Source: Rhodococcus qingshengii JCM 15477 (GTDB lineage Bacteria > Actinomycetota > Actinomycetes > Mycobacteriales > Mycobacteriaceae). From it: a stretch of DNA of 64,000 bases. The position numbers and the translations under genes are program-made. Under the pieces are notes generated by a model, which was not told the origin of the DNA, searched no databases, and saw only the letters and a list, made by a program, of their open reading frames with translations. Below, one piece after another: positions 1-8,772 of this stretch. Position 1 is the stretch's first letter; each line of letters opens with the position of its first letter. The DNA lies in the NCBI RefSeq assembly GCF_023221595.1, contig NZ_CP096563.1, forward strand, positions 6,257,001 through 6,321,000, read 5' to 3'.

Positions 1-336
1 CGTCCCGCGGTTACGGATCGTGGGGTGCGCTACCAACTGCAGAGCACGGTTCAGCAGAGGCTGGACTCGACGAGCACCTTCGTCGGCCGCCAGCACCGAG
101 TGCGTGGCCAGGGCCTGGAACCGCACTCCTTCGTCTTCGGACGAGGTCACCGAAGCGAGGTTCGGGATCGATCCGATGTCGACGATGTGGGCGGGCGCGG
201 CGAGGCGCATGGACAGCAGCGGCACAAGCGATTGCCCACCGGCGAGCACCTTCCCCTCGTGAGAGACCTCGGAGAGGATTCGGCACGCGTCCTCGACCGA
301 GGACGGTCGGTGATAAGTCAGCGGCGACGGTTTCAT
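1..336 (-). CDS. Molybdenum hydroxylase FAD-binding (medium) subunit, partial
   Basis: The reading frame is open from an ATG at 336 to the window edge, so only the first 112 residues are present. They begin MKPSPLTYHRPSSVEDA and contain the FAD-loop signature AGGQSLVPLLSMRLAAP (about residues 33-49), followed by HIVDIGSIP and, at the edge, HPTIRNRGT. This is the hallmark order of the CoxM/XdhB-type FAD subunit of xanthine dehydrogenase-family enzymes, which pass electrons from a molybdenum centre through iron-sulfur clusters to FAD. The stop of the downstream permease set lies only 90 bases from this start, in the same direction, so it looks like the next gene of the barbiturase operon. I infer that it belongs to the uracil/thymine dehydrogenase that makes barbiturate. 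A xanthine or carbon-monoxide-type dehydrogenase subunit remains possible. The large and small subunits should lie beyond position 1. Confidence 0.85.
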   Translation of the reverse strand, partial: MKPSPLTYHRPSSVEDACRILSEVSHEGKVLAGGQSLVPLLSMRLAAPAHIVDIGSIPNLASVTSSEDEGVRFQALATHSVLAADEGARRVQPLLNRALQLVAHPTIRNRGT

Positions 337-425
337 TACTTAATCCTGCCTCTATGAGTCACTTCACGTTTTGTGCAGATGTGACAACGGTCACGGGTCA
401 TACCTGGCATACATTCAACTTGGCA

Positions 426-1865
426 TCACGTGAGCTGCGCCACGGGCTCTTCGCGTTCGTCATCTGACGCATTCGCCCCCGGCGTTGCGCCCGGCCGCCT
501 GCCGGACTTCGGCCTGTTCAGTTCAGGGTTCCAGGACCCCACGAGCCGGCAGAGGTGGTACATCACGATCAAGACGATGGTGCCGAGCGCGATACCTCCG
601 AGCGAGAACGTGTCACTGAACTTCAGCGCCGTGTCGCCGATACCGATGATCAGACCGGCGGCAATCGGCATCAGATTCAGCGGGTTCCCGAAGTCGACGC
701 CGTTCTCTTTCCAGATCTTGGCGCCGAGCAGACCGATCATGCCGAACAGAACCACAAGAATTCCGCCCAGGACGCCGCCGGGCGTCGCCGCCATGACTGC
801 TCCGAACTTGGGCGAGAAGCCGAGCAGGATCGCGATGAAACCCGCAATCACGTACGCGGCGGTCGAGTACACCCGCGTGGCAGCCATGACACCGATGTTC
901 TCGGCATGCGTCGTCGTAGGGGAGCCGCCTACTGCGCTGGCGATGGCGGTGGCAAAACCGTCACCGGCAATGGCGCGTCCGATGTACGGGTCGAGATCGT
1001 CGCCCGTGATCTCGGCGACGGCCTTGACGTGTCCGGCGTTTTCCGCGACCAGTGCGATGACACCGGGAAGCACCAGAACGATGAACGTGAGGCTGAACGA
1101 GGGAGCGTGGATACCGACGATCCCGTTGGCTTCGTCCGAGAACGGCGGCAACCCGAACCAGGACGCCGAGTGCACCGAATCCCAGTTGACACGAAAGTGC
1201 TCGGTGGGTGCGCCACTACCACTGGCGGACGTGATCGGACCGGAGAGCCGGTCGAGGACCCACGAGAAGATGTAGCCGAAAACCAGCGCGACGAGAATGG
1301 CGATACGTCCCAGGAAGCCGCGTAGCGCAACGCTCATCACGATCAGTGCAACCATCACGATCAGTGCCACCCACTGATCCTGCGGCCAGTACAACCCCGC
1401 GACAACGGGCGCCAGGTTGAAGCCGATCAACATCACCACAGCGCCGGTGACCACCGGCGGTAGCGCTTTACTGATGACGCCACCGCCGAGAAAGTGGATG
1501 GCGATGCCGACGAATCCCAGAACCAACCCCGACACCAGAATCGCACCGGTCACTTCGGCCGTCGTTCCACCTTGGGCACGAATGGCGGCAACGCCACCGA
1601 CAAAAGCTGCGGATGTTCCGAGGTAGCTAGGGACGTGCCCCTTGACCACCAGCAGGAAGAAGAGCGTACAAAAGCCTGACATCATCACGGCAAGTTGAGG
1701 ATTGAGGCCCATGATGATCGGGAAGACGAACGTCGCGCCGAACATCGACACGACATGCTGGCCGCCCAACCCGATGGTTCTCGCCCAACTGAGTCGCTCG
1801 CCGGGAGCGACCACTTCACCGGCTCCGATGTTCTTTCCGTCTCCGTGCAACGTCCAGATCGGCAT
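426..1865 (-). CDS. Uracil/xanthine-type permease (NCS2 family), copy 1
   Basis: A 479-residue polytopic membrane protein of the nucleobase:cation symporter-2 family. It has about 12-14 hydrophobic segments, the GLNPQLAVMMSGFCTLFF stretch after TM1, and the family signature around AENAGHVKAVAEITGDDLDP and GGSPTTTHAENIGVMAATRVYS. It likely imports uracil or thymine for the oxidative pathway encoded around it. I start at the ATG at 1865 (MPIWTLHGDG), which has GAAAGG a few bases upstream. The longer open frame to 1994 lacks family similarity. It closely resembles the second permease at 11884-13317, with most differences in the C-terminal tail and one extracellular loop. Exact substrate (uracil, thymine, barbiturate or xanthine) cannot be read from the sequence. 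Confidence 0.9.
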   Translation of the reverse strand: MPIWTLHGDGKNIGAGEVVAPGERLSWARTIGLGGQHVVSMFGATFVFPIIMGLNPQLAVMMSGFCTLFFLLVVKGHVPSYLGTSAAFVGGVAAIRAQGGTTAEVTGAILVSGLVLGFVGIAIHFLGGGVISKALPPVVTGAVVMLIGFNLAPVVAGLYWPQDQWVALIVMVALIVMSVALRGFLGRIAILVALVFGYIFSWVLDRLSGPITSASGSGAPTEHFRVNWDSVHSASWFGLPPFSDEANGIVGIHAPSFSLTFIVLVLPGVIALVAENAGHVKAVAEITGDDLDPYIGRAIAGDGFATAIASAVGGSPTTTHAENIGVMAATRVYSTAAYVIAGFIAILLGFSPKFGAVMAATPGGVLGGILVVLFGMIGLLGAKIWKENGVDFGNPLNLMPIAAGLIIGIGDTALKFSDTFSLGGIALGTIVLIVMYHLCRLVGSWNPELNRPKSGRRPGATPGANASDDEREEPVAQLT

Positions 1866-2011
1866 GACGAGACCTTTCGCAAAGGAGGAAGGTGTTCGAA
1901 ATGCTTTGTGCCCCAGCCCACAAACACCGTGTCTGGAGTGAAACGCTAATGCAGGACCGAGATTCGGACGTGATGACAATCTGCCAGAACCCACTCACCG
2001 AGATTGGCAAC
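1866..2011 (-). promoter_or_regulatory. Permease 1 upstream region with blocks shared with permease 2
   Basis: No gene lies here. Reading toward permease 1, two blocks are shared exactly with the same place upstream of permease 2: positions 1967-1994 match 13420-13447 (28 of 28 bases), and 1933-1948 match 13386-13401 (CTGGAGTGAAACGCTA as written on the plus strand). The rest of the gap is similar but less strict. The likely meaning is a conserved promoter plus regulator site, plausibly for a PucR protein because a pucR gene sits directly upstream of permease 2. Conservation may also partly reflect recent duplication. Confidence 0.55.
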
Positions 2012-2148
2012 AATGGTGGCAGATGATGCGGGCAGGGGTCATCGTCAGTGTTGGAGGCAGTTTCGACCGAAATGAGGACCACGCCACGAAGGGCCCAAAC
2101 ATTTTCTTCGGCTTAATGATTCCGTAACACGATGTCTGTCAACGGAAA
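2012..2148 (-). pseudogene. Decayed 3' end of a pucR-type regulator gene
   Basis: This stretch aligns without gaps to the last part of the pucR gene at 13466-15109. By hand, about 57 of 90 bases match between 2053-2142 and the equivalent stretch near 13505-13594. In the pucR frame the minus strand reads about SCYGIIKPKKMFGPF, where the intact protein has LRYRVVKLEKMLGPF, with a TGA in place of the codon region for the conserved HYN helix-turn-helix motif. The rest of the regulator is gone, replaced by the aminotransferase gene that ends at 2158. It is a fossil showing that a pucR-permease unit was duplicated here. It is unlikely to be expressed as protein. Confidence 0.75.
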
Positions 2149-2157
2149 ACGACAGTC

Positions 2158-3381
2158 CTAGCCGAGGGCTGCGAGGATCCCTGCTGCCATCTCCGCGACC
2201 TGATCATCTGTCATGACGAACGTCGGCGAAATCTGCATCGCACCCTGACCCGCGGCGCGACCCGAAATACCTTGCTCGCGAAGCGTCTTCACGAACGGCA
2301 ACGCCTCCGCCGGATCAGCCAACTGCACCGCAGCGACCGCACCGAGCCCACTACGAACCTCCGCCACCCGCGGATGCTCCGCCAACGGCTGCAGATGCGT
2401 ATGCAACGACGCCTCCAAACGCTTCGACTCCGCGAGCAGATTCTCACGCTCGAGAATGTCCAGGTTCGCCATCGCCGCCGCAGCAGCACCGGCATGCCCG
2501 CCGTACGTGTAACCATGACGCCACCACGAACCCGCATAGAACGGCTCCGCCACCCGCGGCGCGATGAACACCGCACCCATCGGAACGTAACCCGACGTCA
2601 AACCCTTTGCCGTGGTCATCATGTCCGGCTGCAAATCGAAACGAGTGGACGCGAACCACTCACCACCGATCCGGCCGAAACCGGTCACGACCTCGTCGAC
2701 GACAAACAGAATGTCGTGCTCACGGCAGATGTCACGCACCTCCGCCAGATACCCCTCCGGCGGCAGATACACCCCACCCGCACCGATGATCGGCTCCGCG
2801 AAGAACGCAGCGATCTTGTTCGCACCGATCTTCTCGATCAACTCGAGCAGACTCTTCGCATCATCCCAGCCGACGGTCGCCGCATCCGCCATCAGCTCGC
2901 CGTACCCCTCACGGTTCACCGGAATACCAGCGAGAGCCGTTCCGGCAACGTGCATTCCGTGATACGCCTTCTGGCGTCCGACGATGATCGTCTTCTCCGG
3001 CTGCCCCACCTCGTGCCAGTACCGGCGAGCCAGCTTCGCCGCAGTGTCCACCGAATCCGAACCACCCGAGGTGAAGAAGATCTTGCTCCCGGCAACCGGC
3101 GCGATGGCCGCCAACCGCTCGGCCAACACCTGCGTGGTTTCGGGAACGAAATCACCGAAGTTGGAGAAATGAGCGATCTTCGACAACTGAGCCGCTACCG
3201 CATCCGCGATCTCCGTGCGCCCGTGCCCGACATTGGTGAACCACAGGCCCGCCGTCGCATCCAGATACCGAGTGCCCTCGCGGTCCCAGATGTACGCGCC
3301 CTCACCGCGTGAGACGACAAACGCGCCGTTCTTCTCCACAGCGCCCATGTCCGCGAACCCGTGCCACAATGCCGAAGCCAT
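2158..3381 (-). CDS. Class III PLP-dependent aminotransferase
   Basis: A 407-residue fold-type I aminotransferase. Visible are the N-terminal region with YLDATAGLWFTNVGHG, the cofactor phosphate site FTSGGSDSVDTAAKLARRY (about residues 103-121), the AYHG motif, the aspartate pocket LFVVDEVVTGFGRIG, and the PLP lysine in TTAKGLTSGYVPMG. The family transfers amino groups between omega-amino acids (beta-alanine, GABA, putrescine) or amines and keto acids. It sits 40 bases after the amidase on the same strand, so it is probably in the barbiturase operon. A role with beta-alanine/malonate semialdehyde or 3-aminoisobutyrate would connect it to pyrimidine breakdown, but that is inference. It is about 40 residues shorter than typical omega-transaminases, mainly at the N-terminus. 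Confidence 0.88.
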   Translation of the reverse strand: MASALWHGFADMGAVEKNGAFVVSRGEGAYIWDREGTRYLDATAGLWFTNVGHGRTEIADAVAAQLSKIAHFSNFGDFVPETTQVLAERLAAIAPVAGSKIFFTSGGSDSVDTAAKLARRYWHEVGQPEKTIIVGRQKAYHGMHVAGTALAGIPVNREGYGELMADAATVGWDDAKSLLELIEKIGANKIAAFFAEPIIGAGGVYLPPEGYLAEVRDICREHDILFVVDEVVTGFGRIGGEWFASTRFDLQPDMMTTAKGLTSGYVPMGAVFIAPRVAEPFYAGSWWRHGYTYGGHAGAAAAAMANLDILERENLLAESKRLEASLHTHLQPLAEHPRVAEVRSGLGAVAAVQLADPAEALPFVKTLREQGISGRAAGQGAMQISPTFVMTDDQVAEMAAGILAALG

Positions 3382-3421
3382 CGTCTTTCTCTCCCAACTG
3401 GATACGTTCGAAATAGATCGG

Positions 3422-4900
3422 TCAGTTCACGCGGAGTGCGGGCGGAAGAACCCGCTCGACCCACTGGGTTGCCTGCTCGAATGCGTAGGCGAGTTGGAGT
3501 ACGTCCAAGTCGGCTCCGTGCCGACCGATGATCTGGATACCCATGGGAAGCGAACGATCGTCGAAGCCGACCGGCATCCCCGCAACCGGAACCCCGGCCA
3601 TCGTCCAGGGAACAACCGTCTCCATCCACCGGTGATACGTGTCCATCGATCGGCCGTCGACGGTCTCGGGCCAGTGAGTGTTCTTGTCGAAAGGAAACAC
3701 CTGGGCACTGGGCGCAAGAATGTAGTCGTAGGTTTCGAACATCTTGGTAATGGCCGACAGCCAGCCGTTGCGGGCCTCCGCGGCCTTGGTCACGTCGAGA
3801 GCCGACAGTGTGACCGCGTGCTCGAGTTCCCACAACAGTTCGGGCTTCATCAACTCGCGCAAGCTCGGATCGTTGTACTGATCGATCAAGCCGAGCTGTG
3901 CCCACCAACGCCACCGCAAGAACAGTTGCCAGATGTCCTCGGGTTTGAAGTCGGGAAGCGCCGCCTCGACGCGGCACCCCAACTGTTCGAAGACCTCGAA
4001 CGAGGATTCGCACAACTCGAGAACTCCAGGTTCGGTTGCCAGGTAACCGTTCCAGTCACCGACCCATGCGATCCGAGAGCCCTTCAGAACACGTGCGAGG
4101 CTTTCGGTGAATACCGCGGGATCCTCACGAATCCCCAACGGTGCATAAGCATCCGGCCCCGCCATCGTGGAAAGCAGGTGAGCCACGTCGGTGACGGTTC
4201 GGCCCATCGGGCCCACAACGGCGCCCTGAGCGATGAATCCCGTCTCCGGTATCCGACCCCAGGATGGTCGAAACCCAACAACGTTGTTGAATGCCGACGG
4301 GTTTCGGAGCGAACCCATGTAATCGCTTCCATCAGCCACCGGCAACATGCGGAGCGCCAACGACGCTGCGGCGCCACCGCTGCTACCGCCGGCAGTGCGC
4401 GAATTGTCGTACGGCGACACCGTCGTACCCCACACCGGGTTGTACGTCTGGGATCCGAGCCCGAACTCCGGTGTGTTCGTCTTGCCGATCACAATGGCAC
4501 CGGCAGACCTGATCCGCTTGACGAACAGTTCGTCATCTTCGGCGATTCGGTCCGCGAACATCGGCGACCCGGACGTGAACGGCAGACCCTTGGCTGCCGA
4601 AAGATCCTTCACCGCATGCGGAAACCCGTGCATCCAACCGAGATACTCCCCACTCGCCAACTGCGAATCACGCTCGCGCGCCTCCGCCGTCAACGCTTCC
4701 CGATCCCGCAATGCGACGATCGCGTTCACCGCCGGGTTATGTAATTCGATCTGATCGAGGAAGCTGTCCATCACCTCGACACACGACACTTCACGCCTGC
4801 GTATCAGACCACTGAGCGTGACCGCATCGGCCATGACGAGTTCGCGATTCTCGGGCGCACCGGAAACGCTCTCGTCGACAGGGTCAGCAGCATGAACCAT
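3422..4900 (-). CDS. Amidase-signature hydrolase, candidate ureidomalonase
   Basis: A 492-residue amidase-signature enzyme with an intact Ser-cisSer-Lys triad: lysine in HAVKDLSAAKG, cis-serine in RTAGGSSGGAAA, and nucleophile serine in DGSDYMGSLRNPSA. The start at 4900 has GAAAGG about ten bases before the ATG; the longer open frame to 5149 runs back over the barbiturase end. It follows the barbiturase gene by 125 bases on the same strand. In R. erythropolis, barbiturate is opened to ureidomalonate, which a separate amidohydrolase, ureidomalonase, cleaves to malonate and urea. Position makes this the best candidate for that step, since no other uncommitted hydrolase sits in this operon. The family is broad, so the substrate assignment is an inference. 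Confidence 0.85.
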   Translation of the reverse strand: MVHAADPVDESVSGAPENRELVMADAVTLSGLIRRREVSCVEVMDSFLDQIELHNPAVNAIVALRDREALTAEARERDSQLASGEYLGWMHGFPHAVKDLSAAKGLPFTSGSPMFADRIAEDDELFVKRIRSAGAIVIGKTNTPEFGLGSQTYNPVWGTTVSPYDNSRTAGGSSGGAAASLALRMLPVADGSDYMGSLRNPSAFNNVVGFRPSWGRIPETGFIAQGAVVGPMGRTVTDVAHLLSTMAGPDAYAPLGIREDPAVFTESLARVLKGSRIAWVGDWNGYLATEPGVLELCESSFEVFEQLGCRVEAALPDFKPEDIWQLFLRWRWWAQLGLIDQYNDPSLRELMKPELLWELEHAVTLSALDVTKAAEARNGWLSAITKMFETYDYILAPSAQVFPFDKNTHWPETVDGRSMDTYHRWMETVVPWTMAGVPVAGMPVGFDDRSLPMGIQIIGRHGADLDVLQLAYAFEQATQWVERVLPPALRVN

Positions 4901-4945
4901 CGTGAATCCTTTCAAGCAGTGAAGTGGGGTACGCCGCGGCGGACT

Positions 4946-4991
4946 CGCCGCCACCGGCAACTGATTCGAGGACGAATTGCCGGTGGCGGCG
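4946..4991 (-). terminator. Strong hairpin between barbiturase and amidase genes
   Basis: Perfect 15-base inverted arms at 4946-4960 and 4977-4991 (CGCCGCCACCGGCAA and its complement) with a 16-base loop. No T-run follows on the minus strand, so this may act as an attenuator or RNA stability element separating barbiturase from the downstream genes rather than a classic terminator. Confidence 0.6.
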
Positions 4992-5025
4992 CGACTGTCG
5001 AGGTTTCCAGCGAGGTTCTTGCCTA

Positions 5026-6135
5026 CTACTGACCGAGATCGACGATGGCAGCGACTGGGCCGCCGCCCTCGGGACCCTGGTGCGCTGCCGATACCGAGAC
5101 GAACACTGCCGGATCGCCGGTGACAGCTGCCGTGACTCCGCCGACACACGACTTGATCTGGCGGTGCCAGTGCACGTCGGAGTCGTCGAGCATCGCATTA
5201 CGACGGCCACGGACCGTTCCGTCCTGACTGGCCTCGCACTTCAAGAACACGTTGACGAGTTGACCGTCCAGGTCGCTCGAGTGCGGCCGCTCCGGAAGTT
5301 CGAGTCCGGCGTCACGGATCGCCGCCCAGATGCCGTCCTGGTCGAGCGGATCCTTCATCACGCTGTGGCCGATCCGGTAGCGTCCGCCGACGCCACGTGC
5401 GTTACCGACGACGACGATCTGCGCGCGGTCCAACTCGACGCCGGACGAGCAGGATGCGACAGAGGAGAAGAGTTCGCGGCTGTGCATGACATCCTCGTCG
5501 GTCGGCATGTCGATTTCGCCGAGCGCAACCGCGATCCCCAGAGCCGTTCCGCCGTTGGACAGGTCCATCGACTCATGAGTCTGTTCGGTCCACACAGTCT
5601 TGCCGCGGCTCTTGGCGTCACGGATGGTGTGAATTGTCAGCAACGGAGTCTTGGTCTGTACGTAGTGCACGTCGGCGGGATCGGTGATGCCGGCATTGGC
5701 CATCGCGTCTTTCACTGCCGCAGCAACTTTGGTGATCATGGCCGTACGGCCGATGTCCTCGGGCAGCAGTTGCTCACTCATGGCGACACCCACGGTCAGG
5801 CGCGGCTCGTCGGTCTTGGTGACCTTGTCTGCCGGCACGGTCGCGAAGATCGTCGCGTGCGGGCTGATCACGCCGTCCGTGCCGCCGGACCAGACGATCG
5901 GCACCTCCGCCACTTCTTCGGGGCTGCGATTACCCTTGGCGGAGAGAACCTCTCGGAACGCTCGGTCCGCGATGATGCGCGTGTAGTCGTTGACGCCGCC
6001 GTTACCCTCGGTTTTGCCGATGACTGCAATGACGCGGTCGGCCTCGAGGACACCGTCGTCGATCAGCTTGGCGAGCTCACTGGCGTCGGAGACGCTGTGT
6101 AGCGGAACCTTACGGACCTCGATTGCTTCGGGCAT
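5026..6135 (-). CDS. bar: Barbiturase (ring-opening amidohydrolase)
   Basis: A 369-residue member of the cyanuric acid hydrolase/barbiturase family, made of three similar repeats. Each repeat ends in a lysine/serine-bearing block: [16 protein letters not shown], the central [24 protein letters not shown] with [13 protein letters not shown], and the C-terminal [20 protein letters not shown] and [28 protein letters not shown]. It opens barbiturate to ureidomalonate and is a cytoplasmic enzyme of oxidative pyrimidine breakdown. Two ATGs are six bases apart; AAGGAG abuts the first, so the second (6135) has the correct spacing and is chosen. It heads the minus-strand operon and diverges from upp. 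Cyanuric acid hydrolase would be the alternative, but upp, the permease and molybdenum-enzyme genes nearby favour barbiturase. Confidence 0.93.
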   Translation of the reverse strand: MPEAIEVRKVPLHSVSDASELAKLIDDGVLEADRVIAVIGKTEGNGGVNDYTRIIADRAFREVLSAKGNRSPEEVAEVPIVWSGGTDGVISPHATIFATVPADKVTKTDEPRLTVGVAMSEQLLPEDIGRTAMITKVAAAVKDAMANAGITDPADVHYVQTKTPLLTIHTIRDAKSRGKTVWTEQTHESMDLSNGGTALGIAVALGEIDMPTDEDVMHSRELFSSVASCSSGVELDRAQIVVVGNARGVGGRYRIGHSVMKDPLDQDGIWAAIRDAGLELPERPHSSDLDGQLVNVFLKCEASQDGTVRGRRNAMLDDSDVHWHRQIKSCVGGVTAAVTGDPAVFVSVSAAHQGPEGGGPVAAIVDLGQ

Positions 6136-6358
6136 TGGCATCTCCTTGTATAGGGAATCGTGGAGGCAAAATTGGGCCTTGACAGCTCCGGGCGCCCAGT
6201 CCAGCCGAGCGGTTCGGAACTGCCGTGTCGACCACGCTATGACGACTCGAACCCATCGGCATCGTCAATACTTGCCCAAACGAAAACCGCGATTGGTTAT
6301 TTCGACTCCGAATCACCGGTTGTGCGCCGCCCCATCGGTTCTCACTTACGATTCGACC
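6136..6358. promoter_or_regulatory. Divergent bar/upp promoter region
   Basis: The 223-base gap must hold both promoters. On the plus strand a TANNNT -10-like hexamer (TACGAT, 6347-6352) ends exactly six bases before the upp ATG, with no ribosome binding site, which suggests a leaderless upp transcript. I see no obvious long palindrome. Confidence 0.4.
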
Positions 6359-6982
6359 ATGGACACCACTGTTGTCGACCATCCGCTGGCGGCATCGCTG
6401 CTCACGACCATGCGCGACGCTCGCAGCGACAACGCAACGTTCCGGTCCGCCTTGCGCAGACTGACCCATATGTTGGTCTACGAGGCCATGCGCGGCGCAA
6501 AACTGGAACAGTTCGACATCGAGACGCCAGTTGCTCCGACGCTGGGGGTGCGGCTGGCGAATCCACCACTCCTGGTCCCGGTCTTGCGAGCGGGCCTCGG
6601 CATGGTCGAACAGGCGAGTGCCCTCATTCCGCAGGCAGGCGTCGGTTTCGTGGGAATGGCACGAGACGAGAAGACACACCAGCCGGTTCCGTATCTGGAG
6701 TCCCTGCCTGCTGATCTGTCGAGCACCCCCGTCTACGTCCTCGATCCGATGTTGGCGACCGGTGGATCCATCGTCCGCACAATCGATCTGCTCATTGCAC
6801 GCGGAGCCACCGATGTGACTGCAATATGTGTCGTCGTGGCTCCGGAAGGGATCGAAGCACTGAAGAACTCCGGACATCCGGTCCGGCTCCTCACAGCGAG
6901 CATCGACGACGGCCTGAACGAAAATGCTTTCCTGATACCTGGACTCGGAGACGCGGGCGATCGCCAATTCGGGCCGCGGTAG
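6359..6982 (+). CDS. upp: Uracil phosphoribosyltransferase
   Basis: A 207-residue type I phosphoribosyltransferase that joins uracil to PRPP to give UMP (pyrimidine salvage, cytoplasm). Visible are the [14 protein letters not shown] block, [21 protein letters not shown], the PRPP loop [21 protein letters not shown] (about residues 125-145), and the uracil-binding [21 protein letters not shown] tail. Length matches the family. The ATG at 6359 fits homologues that begin near [14 protein letters not shown]; upstream in-frame codons are not needed. It diverges from barbiturase and precedes a pucR gene, so imported uracil can go either to salvage (upp) or to breakdown. Confidence 0.95.
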   Translation: MDTTVVDHPLAASLLTTMRDARSDNATFRSALRRLTHMLVYEAMRGAKLEQFDIETPVAPTLGVRLANPPLLVPVLRAGLGMVEQASALIPQAGVGFVGMARDEKTHQPVPYLESLPADLSSTPVYVLDPMLATGGSIVRTIDLLIARGATDVTAICVVVAPEGIEALKNSGHPVRLLTASIDDGLNENAFLIPGLGDAGDRQFGPR

Positions 6983-7034
6983 TTGGCAGACATACGGAGA
7001 ACCGCTCATTCCGAGAGGCTATTTTCGTCAACTG

Positions 7035-7068
7035 TTGACAATGTTCACTGTGAGATCGAGCGTAGTCT
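7035..7068 (+). promoter_or_regulatory. Possible leaderless pucR promoter and small palindrome
   Basis: GTCAAC-T-GTTGAC (7027-7039) is a short palindrome containing a TTGACA. A TAGTCT hexamer at 7063-7068 ends six bases before the pucR ATG and no ribosome binding site is visible, which fits leaderless transcription. The -35/-10 spacing (22 bases) is too long for these two boxes to pair with certainty. Confidence 0.35.
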
Positions 7069-7074
7069 CGCGAC

Positions 7075-8772
7075 ATGGATAGATCTGCCAAATATTCGAG
7101 CGAAGAGCTTCAACATTTGCCAGAAGGTGGCGACTACAGACTCACAGTTCGGGATGTCCTCGAGCTGCCCAGTCTGCGTGGAGCCGAAGTCCTTGCCGGG
7201 CACGGGGGCTTGCGCCACCTCGTTCAATCGGTGAACGTGATGGAAGTACCGGACATCCTCGCTTGGGTGAAGCCGAACGAGTTGTTGGTGACAACCGGGT
7301 TCCCGCTGCGCTACGGGCGAACCGGCGAGCTTCTCGACGACACAGATCTCAGTGACCTCGTCGACGGTCTTGCACGTCGAGGAGTCGCGGCACTTGCCGT
7401 GAAAACGGGCCGTTATCTCGACGAGCTGCCCGAGGCGATGCTGCACATGGCAGAGCAGCGAGGGCTTCCGCTGTTGGTTCTTCCCGTCACCGCGGGATTC
7501 GACGAGGTGATCTCGGAGGTCTTCACCAAGTTGGTGGCGAAGCAGTCCGCGGCACTCGACATTGCCGATCGACTTCACCGCTCGTTGACGTCGATCGTCT
7601 TGGAAGGTGGCGATCTACCTCAGATTGCCGCAGAATTCGCCGCGCTTTTCGACGTCAGCGTTCTCATCTGCTCGCCGGACGGAAGAGTGTTGACGGAGGC
7701 CGGAGATTCAGCCGCGCTGAACGCGCTTCCGTTGTTCGAAAGCACCGGTCGGTTCCTGACCGAACGGGTCGCTGTCGGTTTACAGAACGCGCCCAAAGGA
7801 TTTCCTGGTCAGTTGGCGCTCACCCGGGTGGTGGCCGGCGGCACCGACCACGGCCGAATGGTGGCGTACGCCGGCACCCACGAACTCGGCGCAGTTGTCG
7901 TTCAAGCGCTGGAGCGAGCGGCCACCGTTGCCGCGCTGGCCGTCACCAAACAGCTGGCAGTTGCGGCAGTGGAATCCAAGTTCCGCGGCGACTTCCTCCG
8001 CGACGCACTGATAGGCGAAGCCGGCTCGCCAGCGGAAGTGAGCGCGCACTTCACCCAGTTGGGGTGGGATGTCACTCGTCCACTTACCGTTGTGGTTGCA
8101 GAACTCGACGTCGATCACCCGGAATCCCAGCACGCGAATTCCACTCGCACGGACCAAGATCGACTCAGCGACGGCTGGCAACAAGTGGTACGAACACACG
8201 AGCGGACAGCGCCGTCCGTCGGGTTTCGACACGAGGTGGTCACGCTTTTCCCGACCAGCACCGACCGTGCGGTTCGGGACATCGAAGGGTTGGTGCGCAA
8301 GGTTGCCGGCGATCGCACCAGCGGCCGCCGATCCTTCAGCACGGGAGTGAGCCGGGTGATCTACTCCCTGGCCGATCTACCCGCGGCCTACGACCAAGCC
8401 TGTACAGCCGTGGTCGTCGGCCGACGTATCAACGGGCCGGGGCAGATCGCACACTTCGACGAACTCGGTGTACACCGACTCCTCTCGCTCCAGACGGACA
8501 AGAGCGAACTGCGTTCGTTCACCGATGACGTTCTGAAGTCCTTGTCGGCGGACAACGCCGAAGCCGCTGACCTGCGTCTGACACTCCAGACCCTGCTCGA
8601 CTGCAATTGCAATGTCGCCGAGGCCTCCCGGGCGCTACACATGCACTACAACACTTTGCGTTACAGAATCGGAAAGCTGGAGAGCGTCGTCGGATCGTTC
8701 ACCGACGACCCCGTCCTTCGATTGAACGTCTCACTCGCCCTGCAGGTCATGAAGATGCACGAAATGTCATGA
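7075..8772 (+). CDS. PucR-family transcriptional regulator 1
   Basis: A 565-residue PucR-type regulator. The N-terminal purine-catabolism domain is visible at VRDVLELPSLRGAEVLAGHGG and VMEVPDILAWVKPNELLVTTGFPL. A middle GGDEF-like degenerate domain follows (region of RSFSTGVSRVIYSLADLPAAYDQA), and the C-terminal helix-turn-helix reads DCNCNVAEASRALHMHYNTLRYRIGKLE. PucR proteins usually sense purine or pyrimidine pathway intermediates and activate catabolic genes. Its place between upp and the CoA transferase/carboxyltransferase pair suggests that it controls pyrimidine breakdown. It is only distantly similar to the second PucR at 13466-15109, so they are paralogues with possibly different effectors. 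Confidence 0.93.
   Translation: MDRSAKYSSEELQHLPEGGDYRLTVRDVLELPSLRGAEVLAGHGGLRHLVQSVNVMEVPDILAWVKPNELLVTTGFPLRYGRTGELLDDTDLSDLVDGLARRGVAALAVKTGRYLDELPEAMLHMAEQRGLPLLVLPVTAGFDEVISEVFTKLVAKQSAALDIADRLHRSLTSIVLEGGDLPQIAAEFAALFDVSVLICSPDGRVLTEAGDSAALNALPLFESTGRFLTERVAVGLQNAPKGFPGQLALTRVVAGGTDHGRMVAYAGTHELGAVVVQALERAATVAALAVTKQLAVAAVESKFRGDFLRDALIGEAGSPAEVSAHFTQLGWDVTRPLTVVVAELDVDHPESQHANSTRTDQDRLSDGWQQVVRTHERTAPSVGFRHEVVTLFPTSTDRAVRDIEGLVRKVAGDRTSGRRSFSTGVSRVIYSLADLPAAYDQACTAVVVGRRINGPGQIAHFDELGVHRLLSLQTDKSELRSFTDDVLKSLSADNAEAADLRLTLQTLLDCNCNVAEASRALHMHYNTLRYRIGKLESVVGSFTDDPVLRLNVSLALQVMKMHEMS

Noticed and set aside
3215..4744. 509-residue plus-strand open frame over the aminotransferase and amidase
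   Set aside because: Antisense shadow typical of GC-rich DNA; no domain, and it would cover two well-supported genes.
4924..6102. Long plus-strand open frame over barbiturase
   Set aside because: It is the antisense of the barbiturase gene, its translation is arginine/aspartate-rich without any family motif, and the minus strand has clear motifs and a ribosome binding site.
5026..6135. Cyanuric acid hydrolase
   Set aside because: Same family, but upp, nucleobase permeases, PucR and molybdenum-enzyme genes around it point to pyrimidine catabolism, and no triazine genes are present.
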